A DNA stretch of 11,433 nucleotides from Desulfobacteraceae bacterium (lineage in GTDB: Bacteria > Desulfobacterota > Desulfobacteria > Desulfobacterales > UBA11574), in the NCBI GenBank assembly GCA_002868985.1, contig PKTV01000310.1, positions 1 through 11,433 on the forward strand. Reading direction: 5' to 3'. Below the pieces are notes generated by a model. It saw nothing but the letters and a program-made list of their open reading frames with translations, ran no database searches and was not told where the DNA came from. Both the position numbers and the translations under genes were made by a program. Below are positions 1-5,862 of this stretch, piece by piece. Positions within the stretch are counted from its first letter, which is position 1. Every line of letters starts with the position of its first letter.

Positions 1-430
1 GCGCGACGAGATATTCAATCTAATCTAATTTTTGCGTCCAGTCAAGATGTTTTTTGACCCTCAGCCATCTTTGTTTCAGCAGCTCACTCTCGCTTACGCT
101 CAAGTTCCCCGTGTCGCAAAGACCGCGGCAAAGTACTTGATCGGGTGGGCGATGTCAACAGAAAAGATTGAATATTTTCACGTTCACTTCATTCTTTCTG
201 CGCGTTCAGTTTTAAACCATGAATCTATCGATAATTATATATCAAACTCTCCTGAGAGGAAAGGGGGCGGACATATTCTGGAGCGACGAAATGAGTTTGT
301 TTTTATGATTCGTATTGATCTGATTCGGAAAATTAATAGAAAAATATTTTTACTCTTTTTTTTAAACATTTTTAATAATTCCGTGGTTCATTAAAAAAAT
401 TATTATCGTCTTTAAAAATACCATCATACA
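1..430. other. Stretch without a supportable gene
   Basis: A TTG-initiated plus-strand frame (32-394) spans most of this stretch, but it has no ribosome binding site, no recognisable motif and a very AT-rich 3' third, so I do not call it. On the minus strand two short open segments in neighbouring frames look faintly protein-like. One ends at about 100 and contains VDIAHPIKYFAAVF. The other ends at about 20 and contains ELLKQRWLRVKKHLDW. They could be the decayed, frameshifted end of a gene, but this is weak. Confidence 0.25.
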
Positions 431-459
431 GGCAGGGCACCAAAAGCCCTGCCTTTTTT
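431..459 (+). terminator. GC-rich hairpin with T-tract, just 3' of the SUMF1 gene
   Basis: A perfect 8-bp stem (GGCAGGGC at 431-438, GCCCTGCC at 446-453) encloses a 7-nt loop and is followed by six T. It therefore reads as an intrinsic terminator for plus-strand transcription. No convincing plus-strand gene lies upstream. For the minus-strand SUMF1 gene the hairpin starts 8 nt after the stop codon but is not followed by a T-tract in that direction. Its position would also fit the hairpin/cruciform found downstream of DGR variable regions, although the loop does not match the short GRNA-type loops described for those. Confidence 0.65.
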
Positions 460-461
460 AT

Positions 462-1184
462 TTAAACCATCCTGATCAAACGGAAACCGAGTCGGTTGCT
501 GCGACGGTCCGGCGAGCTGAGGCTGCGTGATGCACACCGGCAATACCAGCCCTCGCTTCCCCAGTCGCCTCCCCGCAGCACCTTGGCCAACCCTGATGAA
601 GGCCCTAAAGGAGCATTTGAAGGACTTTGAGAATAATATTTTCTATCAAACCAGTCCTGACACCATTCATGGACGTTTCCATGCATGTCATAAAGTCCCC
701 ATGCATTCGGCTTTAATTGACCTACTGGATGGGTTTCGTCTTCTGAATTTTTTCTGTACCAGGCGTATTGGCTTAATATATTAGCATCACCGCCAAAGCC
801 GTAAGAATTTTCTGAGCCTGCTCTTGCCGCATATTCCCATTCAGCCTCGGTTGGAAGACGATATTTATTTGTTTTTTCTTGAGTGTTCAGCCTTTGGATA
901 AACACTTGCACATCATTCCATGAAGCCCTTTCCACCGGTCTTATGTCGTCCTTAAATTCACTTGGATTATTATTCATCATCTCAGACCACTGCGCTTGAG
1001 TGACCTCATATTTACCCATTAAAAATGCTTTACTGATTTTAACCAGGTGTCGTGGGGTTTCATGATCTTCAGCTTGTTCAAGTTTTTTGTCTCCTCCCAT
1101 TCTGAACGAGCCCGATGGAATCAAAACAAGTTCCATACCAATACTGTTGATTGTCGTATCCGGCATTTTTCCTGAATTATTCAT
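462..1184 (-). CDS. SUMF1/FGE-sulfatase-fold protein, possible DGR variable protein
   Basis: A 240-residue protein that is essentially one formylglycine-generating-enzyme/SUMF1 (C-type-lectin-like) domain. Typical motifs are MELVLIPSGSFRMG (17-30), LPTEAEWEYAAR (110-121), GNVHEWCQDWF (169-179), VLRGGDW (202-208) and the C-terminal NRLGFRL. There is no signal peptide, so it is probably cytoplasmic. The start is supported by AGGAAA 10 nt upstream. True sulfatase-activating enzymes have two active-site cysteines five residues apart; here C215 and C217 are two apart, so genuine formylglycine-generating activity is doubtful. The last ~135 bp are about 65% GC (counted over 481-600), against about 40% in the neighbouring 601-720. 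That tail encodes exactly the region which varies in DGR target proteins of this fold. No reverse transcriptase or template repeat is in the window, so DGR membership is inference. Alternatively it is an ordinary SUMF1-domain protein with a recombined tail. Confidence 0.9.
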   Translation of the reverse strand: MNNSGKMPDTTINSIGMELVLIPSGSFRMGGDKKLEQAEDHETPRHLVKISKAFLMGKYEVTQAQWSEMMNNNPSEFKDDIRPVERASWNDVQVFIQRLNTQEKTNKYRLPTEAEWEYAARAGSENSYGFGGDANILSQYAWYRKNSEDETHPVGQLKPNAWGLYDMHGNVHEWCQDWFDRKYYSQSPSNAPLGPSSGLAKVLRGGDWGSEGWYCRCASRSLSSPDRRSNRLGFRLIRMV

Positions 1185-1669
1185 GAAAAGTGTGTTTCCT
1201 GAAATGCGTCTTTAAGATTTTTAACTGCGGCCTGTAATCATTCTTTTTTACTCTAGATGTCCAATTTGATCAATACTATTCACAGACAAGGTTTTTAAGC
1301 CGGCGGCCCTTTTTGATATTGTGGAAACGAATTTTTAAGATAATGTTATAATATTTGATATTTTTGAAGTCCTAAAATACAGGTGTACGATACGCAGTTA
1401 TCAGTATCGAAAATTTTGAGATAGCTTCTATTAAAATAAAATGTATTTAGGATGTCCACCATTAGATTGCGAATTCTTTTTTAGATGGGAGAAAAAATCT
1501 ATTTGACAGAGGTTGTCCTTTTGATTTTTTATGGATTTATATATATATAGTTTTACATTTCGAGATTGATAACTTCAGGCTTTGTTTGAACGAAGAATTT
1601 GCTGCATTTGACATTTTAAATAAGATACATTCAATATAAATTTTCTTATAAATAAATCCGGTCAAATCC
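1185..1669. other. AT-rich intergenic gap between divergent genes
   Basis: 485 bp between the divergent SUMF1 and GTPase genes. It is very AT-rich, with an ATATATATATA run near 1540-1550, and has no open frame of note. It contains two TTGACA hexamers facing the GTPase gene (1503 and 1608). I see no terminator or RNA gene. Confidence 0.5.
1503..1532 (+). promoter_or_regulatory. Possible sigma70 promoter for the TGS GTPase gene
   Basis: A perfect TTGACA (1503-1508) is followed after 18 bp by TTTTAT (1527-1532), which matches the -10 consensus at 4 of 6 bases. A second TTGACA at 1608-1613 is closer to the start codon but lacks a good -10 at normal spacing. Because the stretch is so AT-rich, chance matches are likely. 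Confidence 0.35.
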
Positions 1670-2656
1670 ATGGCGACAAATCTTCCCCCTGAGTATTATG
1701 AGGCGGATAAACGATACCGTGCCGCCAAAACACCTGGTGAGAAAATCTCCTGTATCGAAGAATTGCTGCGCATTGTCCCCAAACACAAAGGCACGGACAA
1801 GCTCAGGGCCGGACTGCGCAAACGGCTCTCTAAATTAAAAACCACCGCTCAGGCCAAAAAAGGTACCGGCAAGCGAGAATCGGCTTTTCGTATCGAAAAA
1901 GAAGGCGCCGGACAAGTGGTGCTGGTCGGACCTGCCAATGTGGGCAAATCCGCCCTGGTATCAGCTCTCACCAACGCCACACCCGAAATCGCTAATTTTC
2001 CACATACAACCTGGAAACCCACTCCGGGAATGATGCCAATGGAAAACATTCAGATCCAACTGGTGGATACGCCGCCGCTTAACCGGAATTTTATGGAACC
2101 GGAATTGTTGGACCTGATTCGTCGATCGGACTATATTTTATTGGTTGTGGATTTGCATACGGATCCGGTACATCAGCTTGAAGATTCGATTGCCATCCTT
2201 CAAGAACACCGGATCATGCCCGATCACCTAAAGAAGCTTTATTCTGAGCAGCGGGGCTTGATCTTCATACCCTTTTTGGTACTGACCAACAAATTTGACG
2301 ATGAAAATTTCGATGAAAATTTCGAGATTTTCTCTGAGTTGCTTGAGAATGAGTGGCCTTCGATTCCGGTTTCAGCAACCACCGGCCGCAACCTGGAACA
2401 GTTTAAAATGATGCTGTTTGAGCAACTCGAAATTATACGCGTCTACTCAAAAGCTCCCGGCAAAGAGCCGGATTACAAGGAACCGTTTATTTTAAAAAAG
2501 GGAGATACAGTTGAGGACTTTGCAAGGAAAGTCAATCAGGATTTTGCCAGCAAATTAAAAACCGCCCGATTATGGGGCACGGCAGTTTATGACGGACAGT
2601 TGGTGCAACGAGACCACGTGCTAAGCGACAGTGACATTGTGGAACTTCAGATATAA
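1670..2656 (+). CDS. DRG/OBG-like GTPase with C-terminal TGS domain
   Basis: 328 residues. A lysine/arginine-rich helical N-terminus (1-75) precedes a GTPase domain with P-loop GPANVGKS (87-94), a switch I segment containing FPHTTWKPTPG (110-120), DTPP (133-136) in place of the usual DxxG, NKFD (207-210) for guanine recognition, and SATTG (235-239). Residues ~271-328 form a TGS domain (EPFILKKGDTVEDFAR, then a VELQI end), as in DRG, Obg-related and SpoT/ThrRS proteins, where it is linked to RNA or ribosome contact. The layout matches developmentally-regulated-GTP-binding-like proteins, whose bacterial role is not established; a ribosome-associated role is inference. The loss of the G3 glycine is odd for a hydrolytic GTPase. 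The ATG at 1670 has no clear Shine-Dalgarno sequence; it is chosen because the conserved helical N-terminus begins there. A miniprotein gene follows 25 bp downstream. Confidence 0.88.
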   Translation: MATNLPPEYYEADKRYRAAKTPGEKISCIEELLRIVPKHKGTDKLRAGLRKRLSKLKTTAQAKKGTGKRESAFRIEKEGAGQVVLVGPANVGKSALVSALTNATPEIANFPHTTWKPTPGMMPMENIQIQLVDTPPLNRNFMEPELLDLIRRSDYILLVVDLHTDPVHQLEDSIAILQEHRIMPDHLKKLYSEQRGLIFIPFLVLTNKFDDENFDENFEIFSELLENEWPSIPVSATTGRNLEQFKMMLFEQLEIIRVYSKAPGKEPDYKEPFILKKGDTVEDFARKVNQDFASKLKTARLWGTAVYDGQLVQRDHVLSDSDIVELQI

Positions 2657-2681
2657 TTGAAAAAATTAATTTGGAAATAAT

Positions 2682-2828
2682 ATGAGAAATCTGTTTTGTA
2701 TCATAGGGATCGTAGGCGTTGTTCTATTTGTTTCCGGATATTATTTTATCGATAATGGAAAGTACGTATATTTTTTTGGTGTAGCGTTGATGCTAGCAGG
2801 ATTTATTGGAATTAAAAAAACAAAATAA
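2682..2828 (+). CDS. 48-residue two-helix membrane miniprotein
   Basis: A short frame that starts with ATG after GGAAA (6-nt spacing to GGAA) and ends in TAA. The product has two hydrophobic stretches. The first is residues ~4-23 (FCIIGIVGVVLFVSGYYF). A short polar turn with the residues DNGKY follows. The second is residues ~29-43 (VYFFGVALMLAGFIG). The protein ends in a basic IKKTK tail. This is the pattern of a small inner-membrane hairpin protein with a cytoplasmic basic end. It lies 25 bp after the GTPase stop codon and could be co-transcribed. I do not recognise a family and infer no function. Support is the ribosome binding site plus hydrophobic patterning; length alone would not prove it is expressed. 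Confidence 0.55.
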   Translation: MRNLFCIIGIVGVVLFVSGYYFIDNGKYVYFFGVALMLAGFIGIKKTK

Positions 2829-3208
2829 CAATATACTTAAATAGACGTGTTCAACGGGCTTGTTTATAATTGTAAGGACTTACACTAATACGTGTAAAAA
2901 TTTGGGGACCACTTCGTTTCGAAACGGTATCACTTTCATACCCCGCTCGGTCACCCGAAAATCCTCATCAACTATAAAACTGACCCAAACACTCCAGAGA
3001 TACTGGGCAGATTGTTGCGAGGTATTGCTCAGCAAAAAAAATGCAACTTATAGGAAAAATGACCCCATAGAAAGCATCGCTTGACTTTTCATTTGACAAC
3101 GAAAGCTTTGCGGTACAATCTTTATTATGTTTACGTGTATTAGCGCGTAATGGAATAGTTCTAATCCGAGGATGCTGTAAAGACAGTATCTTCATTCTAA
3201 TATCATGT
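2829..3208. other. Intergenic stretch with a possible gene remnant
   Basis: 380 bp without a supportable gene. A stop-to-stop plus-strand frame (2898-3050) without a start codon reads protein-like, for example HFHTPLGHPKILINYKTDP followed by PEILGRLLRGIAQQ. It may be a decayed gene end, which I cannot identify. The 11-mer GTTCAACGGGC at 2849-2859 recurs at 5051-5061. A promoter-like pair lies at 3093-3119. Confidence 0.3.
3093..3119 (+). promoter_or_regulatory. Possible sigma70 promoter for the DUF900 lipoprotein gene
   Basis: TTGACA (3093-3098) and TACAAT (3114-3119) are near-consensus hexamers with a short 15-bp spacer, about 90 bp upstream of the lipoprotein start. The leader has no strong ribosome binding site. 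Confidence 0.4.
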
Positions 3209-4498
3209 ATGCATATGGCCAATTATAAATCTCTATTATATCTGATCATAGCACTATTAATTTTCGCGGCGGTCGGATGTCATAAGACAGTCTACCTCAT
3301 GCCGACACCTGCCATAGTGGCCACGGGAGAGCTTAACCCCTTCAGCGTCAATCCCAACCTGGAGGAAAGCAATCGCGTCGAGGTGCTCTTCGCGACAAAC
3401 CGGACACCCATGGGAGATGATGATAACAGAACCTATAGTATCTTTCCTGGAAACAAACTGCGTGTGGGCATCGTTCATTTTACAATCGGCGGCGAGGAAA
3501 CTGACTGGGGACAGATCTTCAAGTTGTCGACCTCTGATGAAAATCGTGATCGGCCGGCTTTACATTTGAAAGATCTTCAAGAATTGGCAGTGATTCCCCT
3601 TGACGACGAAACAGCTTCGATATCGAAAGAAATGGCGTCTCTTGCTGCTCACGTCAATGATGTCCTTGCCCGCAGCGTTGACAAGGACATCATGGTTTAT
3701 GTTCACGGTGCCAATTCCAGCATATATCGTGCAGCAGCACAGGCAGCCCAGTACCGTCATTTCACAGGCCGTAATTCAATGGTCATTTCTTTCCTGTGGC
3801 CTTCAGCCGAAAATTTGCTCGCTTATGGTACTGATGTCCGTCATGCTAAAAAATCTGCTCCTGCCTTTGTGCGCCTCATCACTCTGCTGAACGAACACAC
3901 TGCTGCGGAAAGTATAAATATCCTTGCCTACAGCGCAGGCACCCAGATCGTAAGCCCTGGGTTGGCCATCCTGGGACAGGAGAGAAAAGGAGAGAAGCGC
4001 CGGCAATTGCGCTTGGGAGAGGTTTACTTTGCCGGGGCCGACGTTGCTGTAGACACTTTTGTGGCGCATCTTCAAACCTATTTTGACATCCCCCGCAGCG
4101 TTACGCTCACCATTAATCTGAAGGACACCGTGCTGGCCATGGCAGAATGGCATCACGGCGTGTCCAGGGCCGGACGACCCAAAGCCGAGGATCTTACTCC
4201 TGAGGCCGCTCACTGGGCCCGAAACGCCAGTGTCGAGTCCAGGTTCGACGTCATTGGTGTAGACGAAAAATCCGTTGTCGGTCTGTCATCTGGAGCACAT
4301 GACTTCTGGTATGCACATCCGTGGATCAGCAGTGACGTTCTGGTCCAATTTTTATTCCACGCTGACCCACTGAAACGCGGACTGGTGGAAAATTACAACG
4401 AGCATGGTCTGCGCTACTGGACGTTTCCTCCGGATTATCCAGACCGTATTATCGGAATAATCCTGGAGGCAAAAAAAGAGGAAGCAAAATCGCGGTAG
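3209..4498 (+). CDS. Alpha/beta-hydrolase lipoprotein, DUF900 type
   Basis: 429 residues. The N-terminus is a lipoprotein signal: K7, a hydrophobic core, and lipobox AVGC with the modified cysteine at 24, so the enzyme is probably anchored to the outer or inner membrane facing the periplasm. The RVEVLFATNRTP segment (56-67) is typical of DUF900 proteins. A hydrolase fold follows: YVHGANSS (164-171) gives the oxyanion-hole HG, SFLWPS (194-199) is the usual strand, and LAYSAGTQ (239-246) is the nucleophile elbow with Ser242. Asp306 (NLKDTVLA) and His364 or His370 (GAHDFWYAH) are the likely triad partners. The substrate is unknown; members are generally annotated as esterase-like. The start could be ATG 3209 or ATG 3215; neither has a clear Shine-Dalgarno. 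The gene stands alone, with long non-coding stretches on both sides. Confidence 0.9.
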   Translation: MHMANYKSLLYLIIALLIFAAVGCHKTVYLMPTPAIVATGELNPFSVNPNLEESNRVEVLFATNRTPMGDDDNRTYSIFPGNKLRVGIVHFTIGGEETDWGQIFKLSTSDENRDRPALHLKDLQELAVIPLDDETASISKEMASLAAHVNDVLARSVDKDIMVYVHGANSSIYRAAAQAAQYRHFTGRNSMVISFLWPSAENLLAYGTDVRHAKKSAPAFVRLITLLNEHTAAESINILAYSAGTQIVSPGLAILGQERKGEKRRQLRLGEVYFAGADVAVDTFVAHLQTYFDIPRSVTLTINLKDTVLAMAEWHHGVSRAGRPKAEDLTPEAAHWARNASVESRFDVIGVDEKSVVGLSSGAHDFWYAHPWISSDVLVQFLFHADPLKRGLVENYNEHGLRYWTFPPDYPDRIIGIILEAKKEEAKSR

Positions 4499-4575
4499 TC
4501 GTTTGCAGTTCGGTTACTGTTCCTGCGCCAGTTATGAAGACAGCGTTTCAAAGGAAAAAAGTGTCTGGTCGATTA

Positions 4576-4710
4576 CTTTCCCAAAGTCCCTTGCTTTCTT
4601 TCCGGAGTCTATCTATGGGGAAGGACCAGGGACATCCTTTTCAGCCGTACGTACCTATCCCGAGGGTTATTTATGAACTTCTTGACATATCATTATGTGG
4701 TATTACTTTT
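4576..4710 (+). repeat. Promoter-bearing diverged repeat, copy 1
   Basis: Copy 1 of a repeat about 135 bp long. The most conserved parts are CCTTTTCAGCCGTACG (4636-4651), CTATCCCGAGGGTT just after it, and a TTGACAT promoter box at its right end. The second copy lies about 536 bp downstream in the same orientation. Inside the unit, GGGA near 4629-4632 can pair with TCCC near 4658-4661, so an RNA or DNA hairpin around the conserved core is possible. Confidence 0.7.
4682..4709 (+). promoter_or_regulatory. Promoter at the end of repeat copy 1
   Basis: TTGACA (4682-4687), 16-bp spacer, TACTTT (4704-4709). The same TTGACA with a 16-bp spacer is kept in repeat copy 2, which argues that the promoter is the conserved functional end of the repeat. 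No ORF starts downstream; a terminator follows within about 50 bp. Confidence 0.45.
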
Positions 4711-4715
4711 TAAAA

Positions 4716-4786
4716 CGTTAGGCTTAAAATACCTATAGCAGCCTGACCTCCTCTAGCCCCTGGTAACCGCATCCGGGGGCTTTTTT
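4716..4786 (+). ncRNA. Candidate ~70-nt small RNA (unit A)
   Basis: Inferred transcript from the promoter at 4682-4709 to the intrinsic terminator at 4755-4786. It has no open frame worth noting. It could be a small RNA, an aborted leader of a lost gene, or simply the remains of a toxin-antitoxin-type promoter beside an unrelated terminator. The 5' end is a guess from promoter spacing. Confidence 0.3.
4755..4786 (+). terminator. Intrinsic terminator
   Basis: A 9-bp stem (AGCCCCTGG with CCGGGGGCT, one T-G wobble) around a 9-nt loop is followed by six T starting within the stem end. It is 257 bp past the DUF900 stop codon, so it may end that transcript or unit A. Confidence 0.8.
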
Positions 4787-4860
4787 AATGTCATATTAAA
4801 GACAAGTCCGAAAGCTCACCTACAAAATTATGAATATGATTTAGTTTTTGAACAAAATTC

Positions 4861-4888
4861 TTGACATGTCGCATAACGTCGATATATG
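4861..4888 (+). promoter_or_regulatory. Promoter of unit B
   Basis: TTGACA (4861-4866), 16-bp spacer, TATATG (4883-4888). The box continues as TTGACAT, as in both repeat copies, but the surrounding repeat core is absent. A terminator stem begins only 20 bp beyond the -10 box. Confidence 0.45.
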
Positions 4889-4894
4889 AAGAAT

Positions 4895-4950
4895 CTTTGT
4901 GTAAGTTGGGTTGCCCTTGTATGGGAGTGCTTGGGCAACCCGTTTTTTTT
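4895..4950 (+). ncRNA. Candidate ~55-nt small RNA (unit B)
   Basis: Inferred product of the 4861-4888 promoter, made up almost entirely of the terminator hairpin with its 16-nt loop (4917-4932). The ATG at 4886 starts a 61-codon frame that runs through the terminator, so I treat it as a chance frame. It may be a very short RNA or a transcription roadblock. There is no independent evidence of expression. Confidence 0.3.
4908..4950 (+). terminator. Strong intrinsic terminator
   Basis: A perfect 9-bp stem GGGTTGCCC (4908-4916) with GGGCAACCC (4933-4941) and a 16-nt loop, then G and eight T (4943-4950). Confidence 0.85.
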
Positions 4951-5110
4951 GACCGATAGCTCCCCCTTTCCAAACAAAAAGACCCCTATTTATAACGGAG
5001 AATCCTGTCCCTTAATACGAGATTTCACATCATTTTGCTTGAATAAGGTTGTTCAACGGGCATACCCATAATTTCATGTGTTATCCATTAAGGGGACTTC
5101 TTTTGTATAT

Positions 5111-5250
5111 GCTTCCCATAAGCCGCTCAATTTTTCCCCGTAGTTTATCTATGAGCAGGGGCCAGGGATAACCTTTTCAGCCGTACGATTCTATCCCGAG
5201 GGTTTTTATTTTAAAACCCTATTGACATACTACATTGTGGTTTTATCTTG
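5111..5250 (+). repeat. Promoter-bearing diverged repeat, copy 2
   Basis: Second copy of the repeat at 4576-4710, in the same orientation. It keeps CCTTTTCAGCCGTACG exactly (5172-5187), then CTATCCCGAGGGTT (5191-5204) and the TTGACAT promoter box (5222). GGGATA (5165-5170) can pair with TATCCC (5192-5197). Substitutions and small indels separate the two copies, so the duplication is not recent or the copies arrived independently. The MITE-like element begins about 30 bp beyond its end. Confidence 0.7.
5222..5249 (+). promoter_or_regulatory. Promoter at the end of repeat copy 2
   Basis: TTGACA (5222-5227), 16-bp spacer, TATCTT (5244-5249). Transcription would run into the palindromic element at 5281-5452, so whatever gene it served may have been displaced or interrupted. 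Confidence 0.45.
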
Positions 5251-5280
5251 TCGGTTGGTAATGATGAAGAAAAATAATTT

Positions 5281-5452
5281 TAGAACCTATCTCAAGAATA
5301 AGATTAGAGTTCAGGGAGAAAGTTGATTGCGAAATCCCGCCGTCGGGGGCGTTAAACGGTTAAAAAGCGGCGCATACACGTAGTATGTCAGCATTTTTAA
5401 CCGTTTAACAACGCAGCCATGGGAACTTAGATTGTTTTTGAGATCGGTTCTA
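5281..5452. mobile_element. 172-bp palindromic MITE-like element with TA-flanked TIRs
   Basis: The ends are 15-bp terminal inverted repeats, TAGAACCTATCTCAA (5281-5295) and TTGAGATCGGTTCTA (5438-5452), with one mismatch. Looser pairing continues inward (for example AGTTC near the left end with GAACT near the right). Each end carries a TA that could be a target-site duplication, as in IS630/Tc1-mariner-type elements. The centre has a perfect 16-bp inverted repeat (5351-5366 with 5394-5409) and a nested CATAC/GTATG stem. There is no transposase, so it would be non-autonomous. The family and any parent element are unknown. Confidence 0.65.
5351..5409. repeat. Perfect 16-bp inverted repeat, core of the MITE-like element
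   Basis: GTTAAACGGTTAAAAA (5351-5366) pairs perfectly with TTTTTAACCGTTTAAC (5394-5409) around 27 nt, which hold a smaller stem CATAC (5373-5377) with GTATG (5383-5387). With a 3-nt bulge the outer pairing reaches further (GC 5349-5350 with GC 5413-5414). A T-run of only five inside the right arm makes it a poor terminator. Confidence 0.8.
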
Positions 5453-5498
5453 GTTAAAAAACAAAAGATAAATTATAGCCTGTTTTAGGTGTAAGAAA

Positions 5499-5772
5499 AT
5501 GATTAAAAATTACCCAAACGAAATCAGATTTTCTTTTATGATACACAAGTCTGGAATTGCTAAAAAGGATAACATACCAGCATTCATCTTAACGCGGATG
5601 AAAAGGGTTCATTGTAGAATAAAAGCCAAAACGAAACATCATTTTTCTTCTAAAGGATAACAAAGGCGGACGAACTCGTGTTCATCCAAAAATTGAAGAT
5701 TTTGGTTTAGGGAAAGGCCACAGCGTTTTGTCAACCGACCTGAAAAGACTACGGGATCTTAGAGATGCGTAA
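5499..5772 (+). pseudogene. Possible frameshifted gene remnant, family unknown
   Basis: A 53-codon ATG frame (5499-5660) is followed in the +1 frame by an open segment up to TAA at 5770-5772. The two overlap at about 5623-5660. The first segment contains EIRFSFMIHKSGIAKKD and the second GGRTRVHPKIEDFGLGKGHS, then TDLKRLRDLRDA. Both have protein-like composition, and one frameshift near 5650 would join them into a protein of about 90 residues. It lies just past the MITE-like element. I do not recognise the family. There is no clear ribosome binding site, so chance open frames cannot be excluded. Confidence 0.3.
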
Positions 5773-5808
5773 CGCGAGATTGCAAAAAAGCGAGAACAAC
5801 GTACTTAG

Positions 5809-5837
5809 CCGATGGAACAGCCCTAGTTCCCTATCGG
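5809..5837. repeat. Hairpin 3' of the cytochrome gene
   Basis: CCGATGGAAC (5809-5818) pairs with GTTCC (5826-5830) and ATCGG (5833-5837), with a 2-nt bulge and a 7-nt loop. It has no T-tract on either strand. It lies 26 bp beyond the end of the minus-strand cytochrome gene and might stabilise the 3' end of its transcript. Confidence 0.4.
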
Positions 5838-5862
5838 GGAGGATGCCGTTTATGGGTGGACA

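Larger units (their letters stand above)
4499..5862. other. 1.36-kb gene-poor stretch with repeats, small transcription units and a MITE-like element
   Basis: No gene of normal length is supported here. From left to right the stretch holds a diverged direct repeat (4576-4710 and 5111-5250), an intrinsic terminator at 4755, a promoter-terminator pair at 4861-4950, a short imperfect inverted repeat (5007-5016 with 5087-5097, GTCCCTTAAT type), a palindromic TIR element (5281-5452), a frameshifted coding remnant (5499-5772) and a hairpin at 5809-5837. It looks like a site where mobile or decaying sequence accumulates. Confidence 0.6.

Noticed and set aside
32..394. 120-codon plus-strand frame from TTG
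   Set aside because: No ribosome binding site, no motif, AT-rich filler-like 3' part.
462..1184. Bona fide formylglycine-generating enzyme
   Set aside because: The two active-site cysteines are not at the expected spacing (only C215 and C217), and no sulfatase gene is nearby.
1416..1430. Second terminal repeat of the MITE-like element (TTGAGATAGCTTCTA, 13 of 15 matches)
   Set aside because: No partner end or inner palindrome was found nearby, and the region is AT-rich, so a chance match is more likely.
3803..4213. 136-codon minus-strand frame inside the DUF900 gene
   Set aside because: Antisense shadow of a strongly supported gene; no motif.
4886..5071. 61-codon plus-strand frame
   Set aside because: It runs straight through a strong intrinsic terminator (4908-4950) and shows no protein motif.
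5007..5097. REP-type transposase flanking repeat (GTCCCTTAAT with ATTAAGGGGAC)
   Set aside because: The inverted repeat is short and imperfect, and no REP-associated transposase sequence lies between or beside the arms.
5351..5409. Integron attC site (GTTAAAC, GTTTAAC and GGGCGTTA-like boxes)
   Set aside because: The boxes are in the wrong order: attC starts with RYYYAAC and ends with GTTRRRY, while here GTTAAAC comes first and GTTTAAC last. The outer inverted repeats at 5281 and 5438 explain the structure better.
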